Shown here piece by piece: positions 35,496 to 43,996 of a DNA stretch of 64,000 bases. The notes beneath the pieces are model-generated. The model searched no databases. It worked only from the letters and a program-made list of their open reading frames with translations, and had not been told where the DNA came from. How positions within the stretch are numbered: the first letter of the stretch is position 1; the number at the start of each line of letters is the position of its first letter. Both the position numbers and the translations under genes were made by a program. Where the stretch lies: positions 2,356,001 to 2,420,000 of the forward strand of contig NZ_CP150300.1 in the NCBI RefSeq assembly GCF_037991315.1, given 5' to 3'. The stretch comes from Paenibacillus sp. FSL H8-0079. GTDB taxonomy: Bacteria > Bacillota > Bacilli > Paenibacillales > Paenibacillaceae.

Positions 35496-37484
35496 TTATG
35501 ATGTAATCGCGTTTCGTACACTTAAAATATACTTCGATTGATCCAGCGGGTTAATCCCTCTCCGTTTGCGAGCATGAGTCACATCCGCAGGACAATCCTG
35601 ATATCCGGCAAACGAAGTCGTAAACACCCCGCGACCGCTTGTCTCGGAACGCAGCTTCACTGGATAATCCATTGAGGTGGCAAGAGGCATGAGCCCTTCA
35701 ATAATACAACGCCCGTTACCGATGGCGGGGGCTTCGAAGGTTGCCCGCATATGGACCAGATCGCTGAGGGCTTTTCCGCCATATTCCTCCGGGACCGTAA
35801 GTCTGAACTGAAGGAGGGGTTCCAACAACGTAGTACCTGTTCTAGCCAATCCATCCATGATTCCCATAGGCGTGGCTACGACAAAATCCAGCGGATGGGT
35901 ATGCCAGACATGATGTTCCCCTTCCACCAGCGTGATTCGTAGATCGGTTACTTCCCAACCGAGCATACCTTGAGACAAGGCTTCCGGAATCCGCCGTTCG
36001 ACTTCATTCTGATAACGTAGCAGCAGATCATCTGTCCTTACGGTTGAGGCATAGATCAGACCGCTTCCGCGAGGCAAAGGTTCAATCTTGAAGCGGAGGA
36101 TGGCCCAGCAGGGCTTAGGCATCGTATAGGCGATGTAACCTTCTCCAGCTGCACGAGGCGTTTCCTTATAGATAACGGATGGCGGATCAAACACGACATC
36201 TAATCCGAAACGACTCAGCAACAGGCTGGATAAAATCTCAAGCTGAATGGTCCCCATGACCTTGAGATGCAGTTCTCGTTCCTCCGGCAACCATTGCAGG
36301 TCGAGTAAGGGGTCTTCATCCGTCAACTCTTGCAATGCTGCGACAAGATCGGGGTAACGTGCCGGGTCCTTGCCATGTACTTGTACGGTCAGCAAAGGTA
36401 CAGCCATCTGTGGCAGAGGAGGTACACCCTCAGGATTGCCGATAATGTCACCCACATGGGTGTCACTCAGTCCGTACAGCGTAGCGATCTGCCCCGCGTG
36501 AACGGCACCGGTATCCGCCCATTTTCGTCCATCCATGCGGCGAATCTGCGTTATTTTCTCTTCAAGCTCCCGCGTCGAATTTTGGATGGTATCCCGGTTG
36601 TGGAGACTACCACCATACATGCGGACGTAGGCCGTGCGTCCCATCGTGCGGTCACGTTCAATCTTGAAGACAACACCCGATACGGGAGAATCCACTGGCT
36701 GTGCAGGTGGGGGCAGGAATGCAAGGACTGCGTCCAGCAATGCCGTGACGCCAATTCCTTTGCCGGAAGCACCATAACACACAGGGAACATCTCACCCTG
36801 ATGCACATACCGCAGGAATGCCTCATTCAGATCCCTTTGCGATAACGGAGTCTCCTGGATGTAGGCTTCCATGACTTCTTCGTCCAACTCGGCAAGCATC
36901 TCGAACAGACCTGGAATGGAAGGTATGCCACCGGACAGCGTATCTTGATTCTCATTCCATAGGGAGTCGATGCCATGAAATGACTCTTCGTGGCGTTGAT
37001 ACGTTTGGATTTCGCATGCGAAGGGGGACAGGGTGGAACGGATCTGCTCCATTACCGCTGGGGCAGACGCGCCAATCCGATCCATTTTATTAATATAGAT
37101 GATGGTAGGGATGCGAAGTGAACGAAGGGCATGCCAGATGGCTTCACTCTGGGACTGAATCCCCTCCACTGCGGATAGAATCAGAATAGCGCCATCCATT
37201 ACGCGCAGTGCTCGCTCTACTTCGGAGCTGAAATCAATATGCCCAGGCGTATCAATGAGGTCAATGATGGTGTTCTTCCAGATCAGGGAGGTCATAGCTG
37301 CTTGGACGGATATGCCACGTTCTTTCTCAATGTCCAGCGAGTCTGTGGCTGTTGTTCCGTCATCCACACGTCCCGGACTGCGGACAACACCACTCTCATA
37401 TAACATATGCTCGGTGGTGGTTGTTTTCCCCGCATCCACATGGGCGAAGATGCCGATATTCCTGCGATTTAATTCGTTTAACAT
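35496..37484 (-). CDS. Tet(M)/Tet(O)-like ribosomal protection protein (EF-G-type GTPase)
   Basis: 662 residues (Tet(M) has 639). GTPase motifs: AHVDAGKTTTTE, DTPGHIDF and NKMDR. The overall domain order is that of EF-G without ribosome-translocation features and the block GTTLLEPLLQF matches Tet(M). Tet(M)-type proteins free ribosomes from tetracycline. Here the domain IV loop that in Tet(M) reads YSPVSTPADF is replaced by a shorter HTHPLDF-type segment, and the C-terminal helix differs. It is therefore a divergent chromosomal homologue and resistance should not be assumed. There is no Tet(M)-style leader peptide attenuator. A TPR gene follows in the same transcript. Confidence 0.87.
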   Translation of the reverse strand: MLNELNRRNIGIFAHVDAGKTTTTEHMLYESGVVRSPGRVDDGTTATDSLDIEKERGISVQAAMTSLIWKNTIIDLIDTPGHIDFSSEVERALRVMDGAILILSAVEGIQSQSEAIWHALRSLRIPTIIYINKMDRIGASAPAVMEQIRSTLSPFACEIQTYQRHEESFHGIDSLWNENQDTLSGGIPSIPGLFEMLAELDEEVMEAYIQETPLSQRDLNEAFLRYVHQGEMFPVCYGASGKGIGVTALLDAVLAFLPPPAQPVDSPVSGVVFKIERDRTMGRTAYVRMYGGSLHNRDTIQNSTRELEEKITQIRRMDGRKWADTGAVHAGQIATLYGLSDTHVGDIIGNPEGVPPLPQMAVPLLTVQVHGKDPARYPDLVAALQELTDEDPLLDLQWLPEERELHLKVMGTIQLEILSSLLLSRFGLDVVFDPPSVIYKETPRAAGEGYIAYTMPKPCWAILRFKIEPLPRGSGLIYASTVRTDDLLLRYQNEVERRIPEALSQGMLGWEVTDLRITLVEGEHHVWHTHPLDFVVATPMGIMDGLARTGTTLLEPLLQFRLTVPEEYGGKALSDLVHMRATFEAPAIGNGRCIIEGLMPLATSMDYPVKLRSETSGRGVFTTSFAGYQDCPADVTHARKRRGINPLDQSKYILSVRNAITS

Positions 37485-37591
37485 GGAATGTTAAGCTCCT
37501 CTGACAACGGAATGCAATGTTTCCGACAAGTAATAATCCAGATTATCATACCACATCTTCCATATGGAAGAATATGTGGATATATATGATT

Positions 37592-37660
37592 AGGGTGTGT
37601 CTCCAAACTCGTGGAGTTTTCAGATACACGCCCTAGAGCCCGGGACCTATGCTACGGGCT
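37592..37660. terminator. Two tandem hairpins between the AraC and Tet(M)-like genes
   Basis: Hairpin 1: AGGGTGTGTCT...AGATACACGCCCT (37592-37634) with inner AAACTC/GAGTTT. Hairpin 2: AGCCCG/CGGGCT (37637-37660), then GTTTCTATTTT on the plus strand. Both follow the minus-strand AraC gene but lack a clear T tract in that direction, so they may be a weak terminator or RNA processing structure. Confidence 0.45.
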
Positions 37661-37669
37661 GTTTCTATT

Positions 37670-38545
37670 TTAACGTGAACTGTTCATGGTTCTGCGGTAA
37701 GCTGCGGGTGTTGTGCCGGTTAATTTTTTGAATTGACGGTAAAAGTGGGGCAGGCTGTCAAACCCGCAAGCATCAGCAACGGCTGCCATCGTCTCATCGC
37801 CTTGCACCAGGTGCTCTTTCGCCATAATAACCCTTCGCGCTAATGCGTAATCCGTTAGAGTCATACCCGTGTATCGTTTGAAGGCACGACTGAAATGGGC
37901 AGGGGATACCGCGGCATACTGAGCCAGTTCATGCAGGGAAAGGCCATTTCGAAGGTTGTCATCAATATGAGAGATCGTAGAAGAGAGCCACGAGGGACCT
38001 GGAGTGGATTTACTCGGATTCGCAGGCCCCGAGGCTTCCAGACGTTCCAGAAAAATAAGCAATAGTTGCAGCCTTAACAGGGCCGCATGTGCACTCAGAT
38101 GATGTCCGAGCTGAAATTCGGTCTGAATATCATCAATAAGGGCGGCGACCTGTGATCGCTCCTTCGTGTCCAGATGTCTCTTATACACCCGTTGTCTGCG
38201 GCAACGTTCAAACAGACTTAGCAAGGAAGAAGTAGCTCCCCCAGCCGTCGATGCTAGCATTCCCGGGCTGAAGAACAATGCGGAAGATGTGACAGGATTG
38301 CCTGCATCCGGCAAGGCGCGGTGAACCGTGCTACCCGGAATAATGAACAGATCTCCTTCCTGCATATCCTCAAGTCCTGTATCAATAAAGATGCTGCCCT
38401 GACCACGATATACATAGATGATCTCATGCCAATCGTGAAGGTGATCCGGCAATTCGTTCTGAGGGGATTTTGTGTCGCTGTACACCAGGCGGAACGGAAT
38501 ACCGGATTCTGCCTGAATAGTCGTACGAACAGGTGAACGCTCCAT
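37670..38545 (-). CDS. AraC-family regulator, probable regulator of uxaB-uxaA
   Basis: 291 residues from ATG 38545, where AAAGGAG lies five bases upstream; the frame is open 17 codons further without a site. N-terminal cupin (LHDWHEIIYVYRGQGSIFIDTG and LFIIPGSTVHRALP). C-terminal double HTH: SLHELAQYAAVSPAHFSRAFK, then MAAVADACGFDSLPHFYRQFK, ending GTTPAAYRR. It is divergent from the galacturonate genes with ~190 bases between, so it likely activates them on tagaturonate or galacturonate. That ligand is an inference from position. Confidence 0.9.
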   Translation of the reverse strand: MERSPVRTTIQAESGIPFRLVYSDTKSPQNELPDHLHDWHEIIYVYRGQGSIFIDTGLEDMQEGDLFIIPGSTVHRALPDAGNPVTSSALFFSPGMLASTAGGATSSLLSLFERCRRQRVYKRHLDTKERSQVAALIDDIQTEFQLGHHLSAHAALLRLQLLLIFLERLEASGPANPSKSTPGPSWLSSTISHIDDNLRNGLSLHELAQYAAVSPAHFSRAFKRYTGMTLTDYALARRVIMAKEHLVQGDETMAAVADACGFDSLPHFYRQFKKLTGTTPAAYRRTMNSSR

Positions 38546-38657
38546 AGAGACTCCTTTCCAAACCAGCGTCTTCAACAAGATGTCATAGCTAGTCATGAGA
38601 GAGTATATTTACCGCAATATAAGCAATTTAATTTCCTTTTATTGATGATACAATGAA

Positions 38658-38672
38658 TTTAAAGCGTTTACA
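38658..38672 (+). promoter_or_regulatory. Probable cre site upstream of uxaB
   Basis: TTTAAAGCGTTTACA matches WTGNAANCGNWNNCA with one mismatch (T for G at position 3). A TACAAT box at 38649-38654 is just upstream, so a CcpA complex bound here would sit in the early transcribed region. Confidence 0.5.
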
Positions 38673-38736
38673 ATAAAAGGGTGCTAAGCCTTGAGCTGCA
38701 TTCCGATAGTACAAATAATCGATGAGGTGAGTGTCC

Positions 38737-40254
38737 ATGTCGGCAAGCACGAAACGACCAAGGTTGAAGCTGAATTTGCTTGGGAGCGATGGTCAGCGCA
38801 AGTGCAAGGAGATTATGGAGCGTCCCGTGAAGGTTTTGCAGATTGGAGAAGGTAATTTCTTGCGGGGATTTGCAGACTGGATGCTTTATGAGAGTGCCAG
38901 ACAAGGCAAATTTCATGGAAGTGTAGCTGTTACCCAGCCACGACCGGGAGGCAAGGCCAAACTGGAGCAGATTCGCGATCAGGATGGGTTATATACCATG
39001 ATCACGCGTGGGCTGTCTCAAGGGAAGCCGGTTGAGCGGACAGAGTTGATCTCCATTTTCTCACAGTGTATCAATCCGTATGAGGAATGGGATGCCTTTC
39101 TGAACTTGGCGGAGCTGCCTTCACTTGAGTTCGTTATTTCCAATACAACTGAATCAGGATTGAAATATATGCAGGCAGACTATATCGAGGGTGAACCCGT
39201 TCAATCATTTCCGGGGAAATTAACGGTTTTCCTGCATCAGCGATATTTGAAATTTGATGGGGATCCATCCAGAGGTTTGATTCATCTGCCATGCGAGCTG
39301 CTCGAAGGCAATGGTGATGTGTTGCGCAGTTGTGTCCTTCGTCACAGCGAAGATTATGGGTATTCGGATGGCTTCCGCTCATGGATCGAGAACCATAATC
39401 ACTTCCTGAACAATCTGGTAGATCGAATCGTCACAGGTGCACCGACCCAGGAGGAAGCCGATTCCCTGACGAATCGCTGGGGTTATGAGGACCAGTTGAT
39501 TAATACGGCAGAGCCATATCATTTCTGGGCCATTCAGGGTGATGAATCATTGGACAAAAAGCTACCCCTCAAGCAAGCGGGCCTCAATGTACATTGGGTG
39601 AAGGATCTGAAGCCGTTTCAGATACGCAAGGTTCGGATTTTGAATGGAGCACATACCCTAATGTCATCACTCGGAATTCTGCAAGGCAAGCAACATGTGA
39701 GAGAGACGATGGAAGATTCACATTTTGGCCCATGGATCCGGGAAGCTGTACATCAGGAGATCGTACCTGCTCTGAATATGCCAGATCATCAGCTGGATCA
39801 GTACGCGGAAGAAGTATTCGAACGTTTCCTTAACCCGTATATTGATCACAAATTGCAAGATATTGCATTAAATATGATCGGAAAATTCAAGGTTCGTGTG
39901 CTGCCTACATTGCTATCCTATAAAGAAAATCAGGGCAGCTGGCCAGAACGTTTAATTCAGGGGTTTGCTGGATTACTGTGTCTCTATCGTCCTGTAAATA
40001 CGCCGGAAGGTTACAAGGCACAACGACTGAATGGGGAGCACATTCTGCTGCGGGATGACCCGGATGTCCTGGCTGCTTTGGCTGCACACTGGGAAGGTTA
40101 TGACACGCTTAACAGGGATCAGAACCAACTGGGTGACCGGGTAGCGGCTGTGTTGTCGGATACCCTGATCTGGGGCGAGAATCTAGATGCAAGAGAGGGG
40201 CTGCGTGCAGCACTTGTTCATGAAATCGGTTTGTTGGAAGGTGAAGGGAAATGA
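38737..40254 (+). CDS. uxaB: Tagaturonate reductase
   Basis: 505 residues from ATG 38737, six bases after GAGGTGA; GTG 38731 is too close to that site. It is a mannitol-dehydrogenase-family enzyme reducing D-tagaturonate to D-altronate with NADH in galacturonate catabolism. Seen: VLQIGEGNFLRGFADWM (dinucleotide loop variant), VISNTTESG, the catalytic lysine region KVRILNGAHTLMSSLG, and the C-terminal alpha domain. It overlaps uxaA by four bases (ATGA). uxaC, kdgK and kdgA are not in the window. Confidence 0.92.
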   Translation: MSASTKRPRLKLNLLGSDGQRKCKEIMERPVKVLQIGEGNFLRGFADWMLYESARQGKFHGSVAVTQPRPGGKAKLEQIRDQDGLYTMITRGLSQGKPVERTELISIFSQCINPYEEWDAFLNLAELPSLEFVISNTTESGLKYMQADYIEGEPVQSFPGKLTVFLHQRYLKFDGDPSRGLIHLPCELLEGNGDVLRSCVLRHSEDYGYSDGFRSWIENHNHFLNNLVDRIVTGAPTQEEADSLTNRWGYEDQLINTAEPYHFWAIQGDESLDKKLPLKQAGLNVHWVKDLKPFQIRKVRILNGAHTLMSSLGILQGKQHVRETMEDSHFGPWIREAVHQEIVPALNMPDHQLDQYAEEVFERFLNPYIDHKLQDIALNMIGKFKVRVLPTLLSYKENQGSWPERLIQGFAGLLCLYRPVNTPEGYKAQRLNGEHILLRDDPDVLAALAAHWEGYDTLNRDQNQLGDRVAAVLSDTLIWGENLDAREGLRAALVHEIGLLEGEGK

Positions 40255-41765
40255 ACACCACAAGTATAGTAAATGATTGGATTGCCATTCAACCACAGGA
40301 TGATGTCATTATAGCGCTTCGGGATTATGCCAAAGGAGAACGCATTACCCTGCCAGACGGAGTTTCTTTTACCTTGCTAGATGACGTGCCCAAAGGGCAT
40401 AAGATTGCTGTGCATACCCTGGCACCGGGTGATGATGTGATGAAGTATGGTTTCTCCATCGGCATTGCTAAAGAGCAGATTGAGCAGGGAAGCTGGATTC
40501 ATAGTCACAACTTGAAGACGGGTCTGCACGGATTGCTTGAATATGAATACCAACCGGGGGCCCAGGTTCAGACGGACATGCCTCCGGAACATCTACTCTC
40601 ATTCGATGGATATTTGCGTCCCAATGGTGAAGCGGGTATCCGTAATGAAATCTGGATTGTGAATACGGTCGGGTGTATCAATAAAGTGTGTGAAGCATTG
40701 GCGCGTATGGGTCATTCTCAATTTGGAAGCCGGGTAGATGGGGTATATCACTTTCCACATCCATTCGGGTGTTCACAGCTTGGCGATGATCTGAAGTATA
40801 CACAACAGTTGCTGGCCTCCTTGGTGGAGCATCCGAATGCAGGGGGCGTGCTCGTTATCGGTCTGGGCTGTGAGAACAACCAAGTAGACGAGTTCCGTGA
40901 ATGTATTGCTCCGGAATACCGAGGCAAAGTACGGTTTCTCAAAGCGCAGGAAGCGGATGACGAGCTTGAGGAAGGGCTTCGAATGATGGAAGAACTTGTG
41001 GAGATCGTCGAACATGAACAACGGCAGCCGCTTCCGCTCAGTAAACTCAAAATTGGTTTGAAGTGTGGCGGTTCCGATGGTTTATCTGGCATTACAGCCA
41101 ATCCGCTGGTCGGTGCAGTTGCGGATATGCTGGTTGCTGCCGGGGGTACGGCTATTCTGACGGAAGTTCCGGAGATGTTTGGTGCGGAGACGATCTTAAT
41201 GAACCGGGCTGCCAATGAGCAGGTGTTTCACGATTTGGTGGACCTCGTGAACGGCTTCAAGCAATATTTTGTGAACCATGGCCAGAACATCTATGAGAAT
41301 CCTTCACCTGGGAATAAGGCTGGTGGCATCACAACGCTAGAGGAAAAGTCACTTGGATGTACGCAAAAGGGAGGACGTTCTTCCGTAGTCGACGTTCTAC
41401 GTTATGGCAAACGTGTATCTCAAACCGGTCTGAACATTGTAGAAGCACCGGGTAATGACCTGGTGTCTGTAACGGCGCTGTCTGCGGCCGGTGCACATAT
41501 TGTGCTCTTCACAACAGGGCGGGGGACTCCCTTCGGAGGTCCGGTACCTACCGTCAAGATTGCGACCCAATCCGATCTGGCGAATCGCAAAAAACACTGG
41601 ATTGACTTCAACGCGGGCCAGCTGTTGGAAGGGCGCACGATGGATGAGGTCAAAGTACAGCTGTTCAGTCAACTGATTGACATTGCTTCAGGACGGTCAC
41701 ACACACTCAGTGAGCAGCATGGATTCCGAGAGATTGCCATATTCAAGGATGGCGTAATTCTCTGA
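40251..41765 (+). CDS. uxaA: Altronate dehydratase
   Basis: 504 residues. It converts D-altronate to 2-keto-3-deoxygluconate. The N-terminal ~95 residues are the SAF-like domain (GVSFTLLDDVPKGHKIAVH), joined to the large dehydratase domain with RNEIWIVNTVGCINKVCEAL, VLVIGLGCENNQ, LKCGGSDGLSGITANP and ETILMNRAANEQ. The conserved cysteines and histidines for iron or manganese are present (e.g. GCxNK, CENNQ, CGGSD). Start ATG overlaps the uxaB stop. It ends before a clear terminator. Confidence 0.93.
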   Translation: MNTTSIVNDWIAIQPQDDVIIALRDYAKGERITLPDGVSFTLLDDVPKGHKIAVHTLAPGDDVMKYGFSIGIAKEQIEQGSWIHSHNLKTGLHGLLEYEYQPGAQVQTDMPPEHLLSFDGYLRPNGEAGIRNEIWIVNTVGCINKVCEALARMGHSQFGSRVDGVYHFPHPFGCSQLGDDLKYTQQLLASLVEHPNAGGVLVIGLGCENNQVDEFRECIAPEYRGKVRFLKAQEADDELEEGLRMMEELVEIVEHEQRQPLPLSKLKIGLKCGGSDGLSGITANPLVGAVADMLVAAGGTAILTEVPEMFGAETILMNRAANEQVFHDLVDLVNGFKQYFVNHGQNIYENPSPGNKAGGITTLEEKSLGCTQKGGRSSVVDVLRYGKRVSQTGLNIVEAPGNDLVSVTALSAAGAHIVLFTTGRGTPFGGPVPTVKIATQSDLANRKKHWIDFNAGQLLEGRTMDEVKVQLFSQLIDIASGRSHTLSEQHGFREIAIFKDGVIL

Positions 41766-41832
41766 ACCCATTCTGGCTGGATGTTGTTTATCGTCTGCAA
41801 TATCATCTGCGATATATTATATGATGAACTGC

Positions 41833-41880
41833 AGCCAATTCCGGTTGAAATGTGCACTACAACCGGGATTGGCTTTATTT
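41833..41880. terminator. Bidirectional terminator after uxaA
   Basis: AGCCAATTCCGGTTG (41833-41847) pairs with CAACCGGGATTGGCT (41860-41874) with one wobble or mismatch, then TTATTT. It lies between convergent genes and overlaps the stop of the minus-strand gene. Confidence 0.8.
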
Positions 41881-42565
41881 AGATTCCATGGATGCCAAGG
41901 GCTTTGGCGATGCTTGATAATGCGGCTGGTGAAGCATGTTGTTGCAGTTGAGCAACCAGCAGTTCACGCGCCTCTGCAACGCTACCTTCAAACGGCTTAA
42001 TACCGTGACGTTCCATCCAGTGACCAGCAGTCTCGTATGCGGAGCTGTTCCAGGCAACTTTGCCTTCCGAGAGCCCTTCTTTTTCTTTGGTGCCACTGAT
42101 CACAATGGCTGCACAGCCCTGAAGGTCCAGAAGTCCGCGGTCAAATGCTTTTTTGTCTTCTTTTGCTCCGAATCCTGCCTGAGAACGAAGGGCACGTCCA
42201 TCGATACCTTCCTGTTCTGCAACTAACGCATGGAGTTTGAATGCTTCACGGGACAATAGACCTGCTTCATACTGTTCCTCGATGCTTCTAGAGTCGGCAA
42301 GCAGTCGGTGTATCCAAGGGAAGTATTCATTCGAGATAAGAAGCGCTTTCTTTTTGACGAACTTTCCATATGCAGCAACGCCCTCTTCAGCCAGGCGTGA
42401 ACGCCATAACCAGGGATCCAATTCATCATCCTTGTGCCAATGTTCTTTGGGGGTTAGCGATGACAGTGAAGGGTATTCGGTAAATAGGGGAGCAAGAGGC
42501 AGCAGTCCTATAGACTGGATACGCTGTACTGCTTCTTCGTACGTTACAACGGGTTCATATGTCAT
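41879..42565 (-). CDS. Conserved hypothetical protein (possibly AlkZ-related)
   Basis: 228 residues; ATG 42565 with AAAGGAG eleven bases upstream. Features: LLPLAPLFTEYPSLSSL, DPWLWRSRLAEEGVAAYGKF and a C-terminal helix-rich region with RALRSQAGFG. I recall such Firmicute proteins being labelled AlkZ-related, but the helix-turn-helix and catalytic Gln-x-Gln of the AlkZ DNA glycosylase are not evident here. No signal peptide. It precedes no other gene on its strand; the WYL regulator lies 38 bases upstream of its start in the same direction, so the two may form an operon, with this protein a regulator target. Confidence 0.7.
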   Translation of the reverse strand: MTYEPVVTYEEAVQRIQSIGLLPLAPLFTEYPSLSSLTPKEHWHKDDELDPWLWRSRLAEEGVAAYGKFVKKKALLISNEYFPWIHRLLADSRSIEEQYEAGLLSREAFKLHALVAEQEGIDGRALRSQAGFGAKEDKKAFDRGLLDLQGCAAIVISGTKEKEGLSEGKVAWNSSAYETAGHWMERHGIKPFEGSVAEARELLVAQLQQHASPAALSSIAKALGIHGI

Positions 42566-42603
42566 GATATCAGCAGGCTCCTTTAGGCAGTATGGTGAAG
42601 CAA

Positions 42604-43557
42604 TTACTTGGTTGAAGCAAGGTATATCCGGCTTACTTCCTCGGCATGCTGACGAATCTCGCTGCGAAGTTGGAGAGGTTCGATCACTTCGGCTTCACGT
42701 CCCAATCGGTAAAAGAATCGTACGGCCCAGTCCCACTCTCCTGGTGGACAAAGGAATGACAATTCCCAGAGATCCGGGGCAATTTCAATCATCTTTTCGC
42801 CGATATGCTCGTCCTGTTCAGCTTCAATCATTCCCCGATAACTTAGTCGCACTGTAACCCGGGTTAGCGGCTGCTCTGGAGGGAGCGGCCTGCTCTGCTG
42901 TTGCTGCGCGTGTTCGTTCAGCACCTGTGCATCCTGTGATTCGATCGCCTTGACATCGATAATTCGGTCGATACGGAACAGACGCTGTTCACCATGTTCG
43001 ATGGAATATGCTTCACAGTACCAGAAGCCGGAGGAAGCATATACTCGTGTGGGACAGACACGCAACCATCGCTGACGTGATACGGAGCGATACAGCACAT
43101 TCAGCCACCCATGTTCGGGTATGCATGCCAGGAGTGCATCCAGATGAGGAAGGATGTAATTGCGGTCCGGAATATGATGATGCAGCTGTTGGAGCATGGG
43201 ATCTATTCGCGACATGATATCATCCGGAATGATGGCCTTAACTTTGTTCATCAGGGTCCAGCGTTTCTCATGAAAGGGTGTGTCGGCGTAGCGACTTAGA
43301 CCTTCAAGAGCGAATATGAGCGTCGCTGCTTCAACCGGGTCCAGCTGTAATGGGGGCAATACGTAACCCTCCATAAGTCTGAAACCGCCTCCCGGACCGG
43401 AAATGGCAATAATGGGCACATTCATCTCGGAGAGGGACTGAATATCCCGTAGAATGGTGCGACGGGAAACTTCAAATTTCTCGCCCAATGAGTGTGCCGT
43501 TTCGTGACCATGCTGTAATGCCATAACGATGGCAGCAAGCCGATTTGTTCTGTTCAT
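42604..43557 (-). CDS. HTH/WYL-domain transcriptional regulator (YafY-type)
   Basis: 317 residues from ATG 43557 with CGGAG eight bases upstream. N-terminal HTH of the DeoR/HTH_11 type: RLAAIVMALQHG, LGEKFEVSRRTILRDIQSL. The middle is a WYL domain (RVYASSGFWYCEAYSIEHGEQRLFRIDRI, split as SSGFWYCEAYS and FRIDRI), which binds nucleotide or oligonucleotide-like ligands in relatives. The C-terminal WCX extension is present. It is followed on the same strand by the hypothetical gene at 41879. Confidence 0.9.
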   Translation of the reverse strand: MNRTNRLAAIVMALQHGHETAHSLGEKFEVSRRTILRDIQSLSEMNVPIIAISGPGGGFRLMEGYVLPPLQLDPVEAATLIFALEGLSRYADTPFHEKRWTLMNKVKAIIPDDIMSRIDPMLQQLHHHIPDRNYILPHLDALLACIPEHGWLNVLYRSVSRQRWLRVCPTRVYASSGFWYCEAYSIEHGEQRLFRIDRIIDVKAIESQDAQVLNEHAQQQQSRPLPPEQPLTRVTVRLSYRGMIEAEQDEHIGEKMIEIAPDLWELSFLCPPGEWDWAVRFFYRLGREAEVIEPLQLRSEIRQHAEEVSRIYLASTK

Positions 43558-43566
43558 GTCAGCCAC

Positions 43567-43996
43567 TCCGTTTCGATCTTTGCGCCGCCGGAAAGTGATG
43601 TCGTAGTTATAATTCTATTGTAACAGCTTATAAGTGACATCATGAGTGTCACCAATATTTCAACTGTTCATTAATTTATAATGGATCAGCATCAGGATTC
43701 ACAAGCATGTTCCGGCAGGCGTTGTTAAAATGTGTTTCTCGTCCAATTCGCTTTGCATACTGATATTTCCTTCTATCAAAAAGACCAAAGATCATGCCAA
43801 AAACCCGCATCCGGTGTAGACGGATACGGGAAGTAGCAGCTTTTGGCTTACAGAAGATGATAAAGGTCTGGAATCTATACCAATATGCTCATTGAAGACA
43901 AAAATAAGCTTAAAAGGGATGAACATGTGACACTTTGTATCACGTGTTTTTCCTTTGTATATATAATTCTATATATTACCAATGTAGCGAAATACC
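43567..43996. other. 430-base intergenic region
   Basis: It lies between the WYL gene start and the GH42 gene end, both minus strand. It holds the GH42 terminator (43799-43830) and, next to the WYL gene, its presumed promoter. The stretch at 43885-43990 (the far left side of the GH42 stop) has no convincing gene; an in-frame stretch there has no ribosome site. Nothing else seen. Confidence 0.5.
43799..43830 (-). terminator. Intrinsic terminator for the GH42 gene
   Basis: Read on the minus strand, CCCGTATCCG and CGGATGCGGG form a stem with a seven-base loop, followed by TTTTT. It lies about 165 bases after the GH42 stop. Confidence 0.75.

Noticed and set aside
35496..37484. Acquired tetracycline resistance gene on a mobile element
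   Set aside because: No transposon, integrase, resolvase or leader peptide is nearby, and the drug-facing loop differs from Tet(M).
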